A stretch of DNA of 64,000 nt from Gracilariopsis chorda (lineage: Eukaryota > Rhodophyta > Florideophyceae > Gracilariales > Gracilariaceae). The notes under the pieces are model-generated. The model was not told where the DNA came from. It was given only the letters and a program-made list of their open reading frames with translations, and did not search any database. Position numbers and translations under genes: made by a program. The stretch lies in NCBI GenBank assembly GCA_003194525.1, contig NBIV01000315.1:1-64000 (forward strand), read 5' to 3'. Below are positions 34,629 through 46,630 of this stretch, one piece after another. Position 1 is the stretch's first letter, and the number at the start of each line of letters is the position of its first letter.

Positions 34629-35407
34629 TGTTGGCAGTAGTACCTGTGCTGTCACTGAAAACAAAATGTTCCGGGGAGCATGGGCTGTTTTAGAGGGTAC
34701 TTCTGCAAAAGCGCATATGCGCGTGTGCGCGAACCCAACGTGAAACTGGCTTCTGATTGGCTACTGCAAATGTTCGTATGCAACGTGGTGCGTACAAGTG
34801 GTATGGCATAACTGGATCGGTTTGACACACCCACGTGTCCAGCTACTACAGTGGTCACAGTGTACGTTGTGTGCAGGGGTTACTGGTGAATTGGTTGACA
34901 GCTGGTACAAGTGGTACAGCAGTGGTTGGTACAATGGTAAGGTGCGCATGCACTGTCAACAGGTTTACACATGCACGGGTATATTGATGACGTGGGTGTT
35001 GTGTGCATCGCCACATGATGACATGGCACTAACACCACAGGTTACGTGCCGACTTACCGTAACGTGTTGACTTACCGTGATGTGTTGGCATGTGCTGGCG
35101 TGTGTTGGAGTCGTGAATTTGTGCCTTGTCATGGTCATGTGTATGCACGTAACTATTACAGAACGTTGGTGCGTTGGTGTGCGTTGGTGTACTGAGGTTG
35201 TGCTGAGCTGGCTATGTCATGTTAGATGATGATTGGTAGTATTGAGTGTCCCTGCTTAGTGGTTTAGGTTTTACTTGTAGTTGGTGTTCCCGCGCAATTC
35301 GAGTTTAGAGTGGTATATAAGATGTGTCTGAAGGACCTCCAAGTAAATCCAAGCTAGAGCTGGCGAACCTCCCTTCCATCCCCTCAACTTCCTTACAACT
35401 TTTAACA
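34629..35407 (+). repeat. Copia-3 3' LTR
   Basis: A 779-base LTR, TGTTGGCAGTAG...TTTTAACA. TATATAA at 35,314-35,320; palindrome GCGCATATGCGC at 34,711-34,722; ATTGG near 34,756. Confidence 0.94.
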
Positions 35408-38014
35408 GAACGTTGGACTCATCAATATCACTAGAATCCTCGTTAGCGTCCTCCGCAGAATTGGTATCGCTCGCAGCATTGTCAATGCTTGGAGTTTGAA
35501 CCTCATTCACAGTTTCTGTGGGTTGGTCTGGTGCATCCTGTGCATCTGTTTCTGCGTCTGACCTAAGTTCTCCGAGTTCATCGAGTGAAAACTCATCTTA
35601 ACTGTCACTAGAGCTCTCATACCCAGCGCTAGAATAGTCAAAGTCTGATGCACTTTCGTCATCCATATAGTTTACGAGGTATGGGACACCTGGGAATGTA
35701 GAATCATCAAAAGGGACATGCCGGGACCTCACAATTCGAGCTATCTCATTGTCACCAGTGACCAGAACCTCGTAAACACCATGATCCAGAGTCTGCAAGT
35801 ACACTTCCTCAAGTGCACGAGACTCGAACTTGGTGTCCGGGTTCATTTTCAATACATATGCTGCGCATCCAAACACTCTAGCATGCTTCATTGATGGCTT
35901 ATTACCATTCACCAACAGGTATGGAGTTGAGCTGGTGGTAGAATGTGGAACTCTGTTGCGAAGATAAATAACCTATTTGAGTGCATAGGGCCATAGGCAC
36001 TCTGGCAAGTTGCCTTGAATCAGCAAAGCTCGAGCAGCTTCTTCCATGGTGCGATTGATGCGCTCGGCAATTGCGTTATGTTCCGGTGTATAGGGAGTGA
36101 GAACGATGTTCCCTGCAGACCATTGGCATTGTTTTCTTGTAACGCAATGTACTCCTCTGCATTGTTCGAGTGCAAATTTTGAACAAGCACATGCGCTCCT
36201 CCAAGCTGCTGGAGCTTCTGCCATATACCCAAACAGACTTCCCCAATTTCAGATCTATGCAACATGAAGCCGAGGAAGACATATCGAGAGCGGTCATCGA
36301 TAAACGTAGACGCATACTGAAAACGATCTGGAAACAATGGCAGCAGAGGACCAATGATGTCCGAGTGCACAATGTCTCCAATCTCCTTTGATCTTTTGAA
36401 CTTTCCCAAAAATGGAAATTTATGCGCTTTGCCAAGTCGGCATGGTCGACATACCTCCTCCATGTGTTTCAGCTTTGGCACTACATCAACTTGCTCGTGT
36501 ACCTTTTGAAGGTCTCGTGGGTTCATATGTGGAAGTCGGCGGTGTCACAGCTTTGTGACTTCTTGGTCTTTTGTGGATAGTAGCCTTGTGTGATCGGTGT
36601 GCTAGATGGGCCATGGCAGCGTGTACAACTTAGATCGTGTGTGTCGTTGACCACAACCAATTTCAAACCCCTCTTCGTGGGTAATGCGAACCTGACTTGC
36701 GCCGAACAGTGACTCTATTTCTTTATCGGGCATACGACCAACCGACACTAAGTTGTACCCAAGATCTGGGACATGTAGTACATCCGTAAATCGGAGGTTA
36801 GCCTCGACGAAGGGCAGTAACACATCCTCTTGTTGTGTGGCCGTGACCGTGGTATTGTCAGCAAGTTCAATACGCCTCGGAGATATGTCAACCAATGTGT
36901 TGGGCACAAACGCAGAAGCAGAACAAAAGAAATGGGACGTGGCACCACTGTCCGCATACGTATCCATGCTGTTACACACAGATGGGAGCACTGTAGACTT
37001 CTCGACACCCATTCCGGCGATCTCAATCTTGGATCCCCTTCGTGATGACTTGCCAGAGTGTTTAGATTTGTCACCTGAACCAGCTTTGAGTTGGTCCAAG
37101 ATTACTTTGGGTAAACGGTTGTTCAGACTGTCAGGATTCATGTGGCATCGGTCCTGCGTGTGGCCATCGTGTTGGCAGAAAGTGCAATGGTAACCATTTT
37201 TTGTGGTTACAGCATAAGCACGCCCATTGGACTCAATGTTTGAGTTGAAATCTGATATATTACAATCATTTTCGCCCCCATTTGACAATTTGTTACGTCC
37301 ACTAGAACGGCCGTTACCTTTACCTCGGTTCTTTTTACGGTTACGACCACGAGTGGCACTGACAGAACCAAGTTGACGAGCATTGTACTCATCAATCAGG
37401 GTAGTTGCCACATAGTCCCATGTCAATTCCGAGATCTCCTTAGTCCTAAGTGCCGCAGCGGTTGAATCTAGTGAGCAGTTGGGGTCGATAGATGCTAGTA
37501 GCATTGGAGCCTTATGTGACTCTGGAATGGCAGCATCCTTCCCCATTCGGTCTAATTGTGAGAATAAAGAGGCAAACTGGTCCACAAATTCTGACATATT
37601 TTGCCGATTATACGACATTCTGAACAGTTGGGTCTGTACCGCGATACGAGAGACTGTTCGGTTGGAGGCATAACGTGCATCTAGCATTCTCAATATACGC
37701 CCAGGATCATCATCCACATCCATGACAACGCGTAGTGGGGCATCTCCAAGTGCACAGATGATGGTTGCCTATGCCTTTTCCCGTTTCTGCATGAGTCGGG
37801 AACTGCCTTGAGCAGCACTAAAGGTTGAATCGTGAGTCATTGTGGCACTAGATGCCTCATCCAGTGTAGATGCCACTACATTCCACACATCTTTAATGTG
37901 ACATGCGGCACGAAGTCGATGCCGCCATAACGTATAATCCTCACCACGCTTACCATGGAAGCGTGGGATTTTCACACAGGAGTTCGTTTCAGACTCAACT
38001 TCAGAGTCAGACAT
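35408..38014 (-). pseudogene. Copia-2 E2 gag, protease and integrase part
   Basis: On the minus strand: Gag start MSDSEVESE at 38,014, zinc knuckle CTFCQHDGHTQDRC (about 37,150-37,190), protease DSGATSHFF (about 36,940), integrase head CRPCRLGKAHKFPF (about 36,430) and catalytic core (HSDIIGPL, YTPEHNAIAERIN about 36,060), then an acidic linker toward reverse transcriptase. A few breaks. The gag-to-protease stretch is the longest continuous Copia-2 frame in the window. Confidence 0.89.
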
Positions 38015-38668
38015 ACTTCCAGAAGGAGCTGAAACACCAATGAATATATAATTCTAAGCAGGGTGAGGGACTCAATGCTTTTCAAAATCCGATTACCAAG
38101 AGAGGGAAAGTGTTGAAGCGGAGGGTCAGCCAAGAAACTTGCAGCTGAGATCACTCTAAGATATGAATACTGGAGTTGAGTAATGCCAGCACTCGACAGC
38201 AAGGGCGCCAGCAGAGACCGTGTAACCAAGTCTCAACGGACGTCCAGACGCGTCTGGTACGCGAATCACAGGCGGGGTTCGGGTCCTGGACGCCCGGAGT
38301 ATACTCACAAGTGGCTCTGAAGCGCACTCAGAAAAGAAAAGAAAAGATGAAACTTCGTAAAAGCGGGCGCACTGACAGGAGAAAGTACCTCCGCTGCCCT
38401 AAGGGTTGAACCCCTGGACCCTGGTGGCTCTCTCCAGGTGCGAGATGCGATTTTCTTCGACCTGCCCTACTCTGCGCACTTCAAGAGCAGGGTGCTCAAT
38501 CCGTACGAGAACGTCCCAGGGAGGTTACTGACAAGCGCGATATGTTTTCACCAGTTGACCGCTACTGGTCTCTTGCAGGATATCAGCTCGATCTTACGCA
38601 CGCACGCAAAAAATGAAAGTTAGATAAGAGCGACGTCTGCACTATGTCGACGCTCTGGGCCCATAACC
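38015..38668 (-). other. Copia-2 5' leader, E2
   Basis: Almost identical to the E1 leader; PBS complement at 38,655-38,668 and the hairpin pair near 38,378-38,415. No gene seen. Confidence 0.75.
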
Positions 38669-39469
38669 TGAGGGTGATAACTGATGTTGATGATAATGAT
38701 AACTGAAGTTGGGCTCCGACAGAAGGCAACGAAGAAGAATGAAACAATAACAAGAGTGAAGGTTGTCAGCCTTGGGGTGGTTTACTTGGAGATGCAACAT
38801 CTGCAACTTATATAGCATCACTAAAGTTCACTACAGCTACAAGAAAAACCCTAACCACTAGGTGCGGACAGCCAGTACTACCAATCATATTCAACCATAA
38901 CACAATAAGGGTTGCACAAACTGGTGACAGTTAACTACAACCATGCATAACATTATTCCAGCACATGCCAACGAGGCACGGTAAGTGAAACAACCATGGC
39001 CACAAAATGCCTGCATGTCACAGCGCTGTATAATGACTTACTTGCGTCATCATGACCATGACGATACACAAAGTCGCATGACACTGTATCCATATTGATA
39101 ACCTAAGTCCATTGCGTGCGGTGCACGTGCTGGCACACACAATCACACGTCTGCCGGAACGTGATGTTCCTGTAAATCATTGTAGCCACACAGAATATCA
39201 TGTACGTTGTCCATTCACATTATGCCTAGTGGCCCATGCTGTGCCTACGACCCATACAATGTATACCAGTTGTAATCCACGTAATGCATATGGGCAAATG
39301 CAGTAGCCAATCATAAGCCCATTTCACGTTGGGTTAGAGCACACGCGCATTTGCGCTTTTGCACAGAAGGTGCTCAAAAGTGCCCATCGTTATATGCAAC
39401 GTTGTTTCCAAGTAGTCTACCATGATGTCCTAGGGCTATCAGGCACTCGACCACGTGCCAACATCAACA
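38669..39469 (-). repeat. Copia-2 LTR shared by E2 and E3
   Basis: An 801-base LTR, nearly identical to 25,479-26,279 at an offset of 13,190 bases. It is flanked on the right by the pol end of a further copy. Confidence 0.92.
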
Positions 39470-40967
39470 CTCCTCCTCGAGTTCCTGATGAAGTCCAGCT
39501 CGTTCCAATATCACTCGTGCAGCGGCAGGGCTAAGTGGCTTGGTGAGGATGTCGGCGTCATGGTCTTCACTCGGAACATAGCTCACAGTTATTAATGTAT
39601 CCTTGACTAGTTGCCTAATGAATTGTACCTTGACGTTTTTATGCTTTGCACGCCCAGAAGGGCAATGTTCACCAACAGCCCACTCAATAGCACAATGGTT
39701 GTCTGAGAGGATTGGAACATTCTTACCAACTGCTATTCCACACTTTCTGAGCACACGTCATATCCAGAGTATCTCCTGAGCAGCCATTATCAATGCATAG
39801 TATTCGGCCTCACCAGTGGACAGTGCAACTGAGGACTGCTTACGGGCACCATAGAAACATGAGCTGGAGCCAAGTTTAATCAAATACCCAGACAAAGACT
39901 TGCGATCTGTTTTATCGCCAGCAAAATCAGAGTCTACAAAAGCATTTAACTGTAGACTTCCTTGGCGGTGCAGTAAACCATGATCACCAGTGCCACGTAG
40001 ATATCGTAATACACGTTTGGCTGCTCGATGACATTATGCAGTAGGAGCATTCTGGAAGCGCGCCAGTATAAGAACAGGATCCAGTATGTCCAAACGCGTA
40101 CGCAATGCCAAGTACAGCAGAGACCCGATCATCTGCTGATACAATTGAACATCACATGGTGATTTATGCTCCTCCACATCAAGTGAAGAAAAGAAATATT
40201 CCACCATTTGGCTTGGTGCTGATTTCGAATTCTGCAGTCCAAACCTGCGCAGTATCCCTTCGATATACATGGGTTGTGCAAGTTTCACACCCAATATCTG
40301 GCAATTGGAGTCCGTCTTCCAGGTAAACGCAACACCTAGGTAGAGTCTGACACGATCCTCAACACGCAGATCATACAGTGCCTTGAGCTCCTCCAAGAGT
40401 CGGGACCGTTCTTCAGCACTTGGCGTGAAGATGAGAAGGTCGTCCACGTATACCAGGATGTACGCATAGGTATTCGTGGTCAATTTGCGCAGGAACACGC
40501 ATGGTGCACTAGGCAGTTCTTCAAATCGTAAGCCTTTAATATCAGTACTGAACTTGGTGTGCCACGCAAGGTGAGCCTGTTTCAGTCCATATGTGGCATT
40601 TAGCAGTTTAAAACAACGCGACTTCAGCCCAGGTATACCACGCGGAGACATTACACAAAGGGCTTCCTTTAGGTCACCATTGAGGAACGCGGTCTTGATG
40701 TCAACCAGTGCGACATACATTTGCATGCACAGCATAAGGTACAAGAACATGCGAACCAAGTTGAAAGATACAACCGGTGCATACGTCTCCATTTAATCCT
40801 GACCATATGTCTGGTGGTTCCCTCCTGCTACGATTCGAGCTCGGAATCGGTCCACTGAGGCGTCTGCATCACGTTTCACTTTAAGAATGACATGTGTAAG
40901 TAACGGGTGTGACTGCAGTGAGTCATTTTGGAACCCAATTACCTTTGTCATTTAGTGATGTGAGCTC
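39470..40967 (-). mobile_element. Copia-2 element E3, pol 3' part only
   Basis: Reverse transcriptase and RNase H part of a third tandem copy, with ETYAPVVSFNLVRMF, KTAFLNGDLKEA and LEEEC end. It stops at GAGCTC, exactly where E2 is interrupted by Copia-3. Broken a few times. Confidence 0.88.
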
Positions 40968-41746
40968 TGTTGGCAGTAGTACCTGTGCTGTCACTGAAAA
41001 CAAAATGTTCCGGGGAGCATGGGCTGTTTTAGAGGGTACTTCTGCAAAAGCGCATATGCGCGTGTGCGCGAACCCAACGTGAAACTGGCTTCTGATTGGC
41101 TACTGCAAATGTTCGTATGCAACGTGGTGCGTACAAGTGGTATGGCATAACTGGATCGGTTTGACACACCCACGTGTCCAGCTACTACAGTGGTCACAGT
41201 GTACGTTGTGTGCAGGGGTTACTGGTGAATTGGTTGACAGCTGGTACAAGTGGTACAGCAGTGGTTGGTACAATGGTAAGGTGCGCATGCACTGTCAACA
41301 GGTTTACACATGCACGGGTATATTGATGACGTGGGTGTTGTGTGCATCGCCACATGATGACATGGCACTAACACCACAGGTTACGTGCCGACTTACTGTG
41401 ACGTGTTGACTTACCGTGATGTGTTGGCATGTGCTGGCGTGTGTTGGAGTCGTGAATTTGTGCCTTGTCATGGTCATGTGTATGCACGTAACTATTACAG
41501 AACGTTGGTGCGTTGGTGTGCGTTGATGTAATGAGGTTGTGCTGAGCTGGCTATGCCATGTTAGATGATGATTGGTAGTATTGAGTGTCCCTGCTTAGTG
41601 GTTTAGGTTTTACTTGTAGTTGGTGTTCCCGCGCAATTCGAGTTTAGAGTGGTACATAAGATGTGCCTGAAGGACCTCCAAGTAAATCCAAGCTAGAGCT
41701 GGCGAACTTCCCTTCCATCCCCTCAACTTCCTTTCAACTTTCAACA
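40968..41746 (+). repeat. Copia-3 LTR at an orientation switch
   Basis: A 779-base LTR without target duplication. Its left flank is reverse-oriented Copia-2 pol; its right flank is forward-oriented Copia-2 gag. Its first roughly 420 bases carry the variants of the LTR at 34,629 and the remainder does not, so it appears recombinant itself. Confidence 0.93.
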
Positions 41747-44700
41747 AAAAATTGTCAAATGGGGGCAAAAATGATTGTAATATATCAGATTCCAACTCAA
41801 ACATTGAGTCCAATGGGGGTGCTTATGCTTTTGCCACCAAAAATGGTTACCATTGCACTTTCTGCCAACACGATGGCCACACGCAGGACGGATGCCACAT
41901 GAATCCTTACAATCCGGACAACCGTCTACCCAAAGTCATCTTGGACCTACTCAAAACTGGTTCAAGTGACAAGTCTAAGCACTCTGACAAGTCATCACGA
42001 AGGGGATCCAAGATTGAGATCGCTGGAATGGGTGTCAAGAAGTCTACAGTGCTCCCATATGTGTGTAACAGCATGGATACGTATGCAGACAGTGGTGCCA
42101 CGTCCAATTTCTTTTGTTCTGCTTCTGCATTTGTGCCCAACACATTGGTTGACATATCTCCGAGGCGTATTGAACTTGCTGACAATACCACGGTCACGGC
42201 CACACAACAAGAGGATGTTTTACTGCGCTTCGTCGAGGCTAATCTCCGATTTACGGATGTACTACATGTCCCAGATCTTGGGTACAACTTAGTGTCGGTT
42301 GGTCGTATGCCCGATAAAGAAATACAGTCACTGTTCGGCGCAAGTCAGGTTCGCATTACCCACGAAGAGGGGTTTGAAATTGTTTGTGGTTAACGACACA
42401 CACGATCTAGGTTGCACACGCTGCCATGTCTCATCTAGCACACCGATCACACAAGGCTACTATCCGCAAAAGACCAAGAAGTCACAAAGCTGTGGCACCG
42501 CCGACTTCCATATATGAACCCATGAGACCTTCAAAAGGTACACGAACAAGTTTATGGAGTGCCAAAGCTGAAACACATGGAGGAGGTATGTCGACCATGC
42601 CAAGTTGGCAAAGCGCATAAATTTCCGTTTTTGGGAAAGTTCAAACGATCAAAGGAGATTGGAGACATTGTGCACTCGGACATCATTGGTCCTCTGCTGC
42701 CATCGTTTCCAGATCGTTTTCAGTATGCGTCTGCGTTTATCGATGACCGCTCTCGATATGTCTTCCTCGGCTTCATGTTGCATAGATCTGAAATTGGGGA
42801 AGTCTGTTTGGGTATAAGGCAGAAGCTCCAGCAGCTTGGAGGAGCGCATGTGCTTGTTCAAAATTTGCACTCGAACAATGCAGAGGAGTACATTGCGTTA
42901 CAAGAAAACAATGCCAATGGTCTGCAGGGAACGTCGTTCTCACTCCTTATACACCGGAACATAACGCAATTGCCGAGCGCATCAATCGCACCATGGAAGA
43001 AGCTGCTCGAGCTTTGCTGATTCAAGCCAACTTGCCAGAGTGCCTATGGCCCTATGCACTTAAATAGGTTATTTATCTTCGCAACAGAGTTCCACATTCT
43101 ACCACCAGCTCAACTCCATACCTGTTGGTGAATGGTAATAAGCCATCAATGAAGCATGCTAGAGTGTTTGGATGCGCAGCATATGTATTGAAAATGAACC
43201 CGGACACCAAGTTCGAGTCCCGTGCACTTGAGGGAGTGTACTTGCAGACTCTGGATCATGGTGTTTACGAGGTTCTGGTCACTGGTGACTATGAGATACC
43301 TCGAATTGTGAGGTCCCCGCATGTCACTTTTGATGAATCTACATTCCCTGGTGTCCCATACCTCGTAAACTATATGGATGACGAAAGTGCATCAGACGTT
43401 GACTATAGTAGCGCTGGGTATGAGAGCTCTAGTGACAGTTCAGATGAGTTTTCACTAGATGAACTCGGAGAACTTAGGTCAGACGCAGAAACAGATGCAC
43501 AGGATGCACCAGACCAACCCACAGAAACTGTGAATGAGGTTCAAACTCCAAGCATTGACAATGCTGCGAGCGATACCAATTCTGCGGAGGACGCTAACGA
43601 GGATTCTAGTGATATTGATGAGTCCAATGTTCATTCCGAACCAGAATCTAGATACCCTCGTGGTAGTAGGCGTGCACCACAGCCCTGGTGGAATATGGCT
43701 GTTGCCGCTACCTCTCAAGTCGAAGTGACCACAACTGACGATCCAACACTTCAGGAGGCATTATCTTAAACTCCATCGGAAAGAGCTCAATGCGAGAGCG
43801 CCATTGATGAAGAGCTCACATCACTAAACGACAAAGGTAATTGGGTTCCAGATGACTCACTGCAGTCACACCCGTTACTTACACATGTCATTCTTAAAGT
43901 GAAACGTGATGCAGACGCCTCAGTGGACCGATTCCGAGCTCGAATCGTAGCAGGAGGGAACCACCAGACATATGGTCAGGATTACATGGAGACGTATGCA
44001 CCGGTTGTATCTTTCAACTTGGTTCGCATGTTCTTGTACCTTATGCTGTGCATGCAAATGTATGTCGCACAGGTTGACATCAAGACCGCGTTCCTCAATG
44101 GTGACCTAAAGGAAGCCCTTTGTGTAATGTCTCCGCGTGGTATACCTGGGCTGAAGTCGCGTTGTTTTAAACTGCTAAATGCCACATATGGACTGAAACA
44201 GGCTCACCTTGCGTGGCACACCAAGTTCAGTACTAATATTAAAGGCTTACGATTTGAAGAACGGCCTTGTGCACCATGCGTGTTCCTGCGCAAATTGGCC
44301 ACGAATACCTATGCGTACATCCTGGTATACGCGAACGACCTTCTCATCTTCACGCCAAGTGCTGAAGAACGGTCCCGAATCTTGGAGTAGCTCAAGGCAC
44401 TGTATGATCTGCGTGTTGAGGATCGTGTCAGACTCTACCTAGGTGTTGAGTTTACCTGGAAGACGGACTCCAATGGCCAGATATTGGGTGTGAAACTTGC
44501 ACAACCCATGTATATCGAAGAGATACTGCGCAGGTTTGGAGTGCAGAATTCGAAATCAGCACCAAGCCAAATTGTGGAATCTTTCTTTTCTTCACTTGAT
44601 GTGGAGGAGCAAAAATCACCATGTGATGTTCAATTGTATCAGCAGATGATCGGGTCTCTGCTGTACTTGGCATTGCGTACGCGTTTGGACATACTGGATC

Positions 44701-45314
44701 CTGTTCTTATACTGGCGCGCTTCCAGAATGCTCCTACTGCATAATGTCATCGAGCAGCCAAACGTGTATTACGATATCTACGTGGCACTGGTGATCATGG
44801 TTTACTGCACCGCCAAGGAAGTCTACAGTTAAATGCTTTTGTAGACTCTGATTTTGCTGGCGATACAACAGATCGCAAGTCTTTGTCTGGGTATTTGATT
44901 AAACTTGGCTCCAGCTCATGTTTCTATGGTGCCCGTAAGCAGTCCTCAGTTGCACTGTCCACTGGTGAGGCCGAATACTATGCATTGATAATGGCTGCTC
45001 AGGAGATACTCTGGATATGACGTGTGCTCAGAAAGTGTGGAACAGCAGTTGGTAAGAATGTTCCAATCCTCTCAGACAACCATTGTGCTATTGAGTGGGC
45101 TGTTGGTGAACGTTGCCCTTCTGGGCGTGCAAAGCATATAGACGTCAAGGTACAATTCATTAGGCAACTAGTCAAGGATACATTAATAACTGTGAGCTAT
45201 GTTCCGAGTGAAGACCATGACGCCGACATCCTCACCAAGCCACTTAGCCCTGCCGCTGCACGAGTGATATTGGAACGAGCTGGACTTCATCAGGAACTCG
45301 AGGAGGAGTGTTGA
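41747..45314 (+). pseudogene. Copia-2 E4 gag-pol
   Basis: In order: zinc knuckle CTFCQHDGHTQDGC (about 41,855), protease DSGATSNFF (about 42,090), integrase head CRPCQVGKAHKFPF (about 42,590) and core (HSDIIGPL about 42,675), the acidic linker (43,350-43,640), reverse transcriptase (METYAPVVSFNLVRMF about 43,985; active-site region about 44,330), RNase H, and end LEEEC with the stop in the LTR. Clearly one Copia-2 polyprotein gene, now a fossil. Confidence 0.9.
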
Positions 45315-46088
45315 TGTTGGCACGTGGTCGAGTGCCTGATAGCCCTAGGACATCATGGTAGACTACTTGGAAACAACGTTGCATATAACGATGGGCACGT
45401 TTGAGCACCTTCTGTGCAAAAGCGCAAATGCGCGTGTGCTCTAACCCAACGTGAAATGGGCTTATGATTGGCTACTGCATTTGCCCATATGCATTACGTG
45501 GTTTACAACTGGTATACATTGTATGGGTCGTAGGCACAGCATGGGCCACTAGGCATAATGTGAATGGACAACGTACATGAGATTCTGTGTGGCTACAATG
45601 ATTTACAGGAACATCACGTTCCGGCAGACGTGTGATTTTGTGTGCCAGCACGTGCACCGCACGCAATGGACTTAGGTTATCAATATGGATACAGTGTCAT
45701 GCGACTTTGTGTATCGTCATGGTCATGATGACGCAAGTAAGTCATTTTACAGGGCTGTGAGATGCTTGTATATTGTTGTCGTGGTTGTTTCACTTACCGT
45801 GCTTCGTTGGCATGTGCTGGAATAATGTTATGCATGGTTGTAGTTAACTGTCACCAGTTTGTGCAACCCTTATTGTGTTATGTTTGAATATGATTGGTAG
45901 TACTGGCTGTTCGCACTTACTGGTTAGGGTTTTTCTTGTAGCTGTAATGAACTTTGGTGATGCTATATAAGTTGCAGATGTTGCAACTCCAAGTAAACCA
46001 CCCCACGGCTGAACACCTTCACTCTTGTTTTTCTTCTTTTTTTTTCCTTTCCAATTCTGTCGACGCCCAAATTCATTTATCATTAACA
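45309..46088 (+). repeat. Copia-2 3' LTR of E4, shared with a lost next copy
   Basis: A 780-base LTR, TGTTGATG...TTAACA, with TATATAA at 45,964-45,970, the shared U3 block at 45,416-45,505 and ATTGG near 45,466. The sequence after it is a Copia-2 leader rather than target DNA, which marks another shared-LTR tandem. Confidence 0.92.
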
Positions 46089-46630
46089 GGTTACGGGCCC
46101 AGAACTTCGACATATTGCAGACGTCGCTCTTATTTATCTTCCATTTGTTTTTTCGTTGCGAATATTGTGGGTACATAGTTGCAGAGATGAAAGTAGGCAA
46201 AAAGTTCAGGGAGTTGTCTCTGGTAAACCCACCTGCGCCTGTTCTGATCCCTGTGTCTTTGGTTTCATCGCGCAAAGATCGATCAAGGTTCACGCAAGAG
46301 ACCAGCAGGGGTCAACTGCTGAAAGAATATCGCGCTTGCAAGTAACCGCCCTGGGAAGTTTCGTACGGATTAAGCACCCTTCTCTCGAAGTGCGCAGAGT
46401 AGGGCAGGTCAAAGAAAATCGCAGCTCGCCCGTGGACAGAGTATCCAGGGTCCAGGGGTTCAATCCTAATGGTAACAGAGGTAGTTCCTCCTGTCAGTGC
46501 GTCTGTTTTTACGACGTTTTATCTATATTTTCTTTTCCAAGTGTGCTGCAAAGCTGCTCGTGAGCACACCCGGGGCATAGAAGAGCCGAACGTCGCCTGT
46601 GAATCGCGTACCAGACGCGTCTGGACAAGT
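46089..46630 (+). other. Copia-2 leader remnant after the E4 LTR
   Basis: PBS-like start followed by about 540 bases of Copia-2 leader, with hairpins at 46,454-46,467 and 46,478-46,490. It ends abruptly at about 46,630, where reverse-oriented Gypsy-A coding sequence begins. No gene; the 149-codon minus frame across it is incidental. Confidence 0.82.

Larger units (their letters stand above)
27777..35407 (+). mobile_element. Copia-3, full-length element nested in Copia-2 E2
   Basis: Ty1/copia element of 7.63 kb: 5' LTR 27,777-28,556, PBS, long leader with its own nested solo LTR, gag-pol 30,584-34,608, G-rich polypurine tract, 3' LTR 34,629-35,407. A handful of breaks in gag-pol. The LTRs differ at about 29 of 780 positions by eye (near 4%), older than the Copia-1 pairs if both derive from one insertion. 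No target duplication is visible: left flank ends GAGCTC, right flank begins GAACGTTGG. Confidence 0.93.
25479..39469 (-). mobile_element. Copia-2 element E2, LTR to LTR, carrying a nested Copia-3
   Basis: Reverse-oriented Copia-2 delimited by LTRs 38,669-39,469 (5') and 25,479-26,279 (3'). Without the nested Copia-3 (27,777-35,407) it is about 6.4 kb. Coding parts are gag to integrase at 35,408-38,014 and reverse transcriptase to RNase H at 26,280-27,776. Broken several times. The two LTRs differ little, with only a few differences noticed by eye. Confidence 0.9.
41747..46088 (+). mobile_element. Copia-2 element E4, forward, 5'-truncated
   Basis: Forward Copia-2 from within gag to the 3' LTR (45,309-46,088). 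It is the only forward Copia-2 copy in the window and lies inverted to E2 and E3. Broken in roughly eight places. Confidence 0.9.

Noticed and set aside
45844-46293. 149-codon minus frame
   Set aside because: Spans the end of a Copia-2 LTR and its leader, antisense to the element; incidental.
1-46630. CRISPR-like or satellite array
   Set aside because: Repeats are kilobase-sized LTR elements and LTRs with target duplications, not short repeats with unique spacers or a simple satellite.
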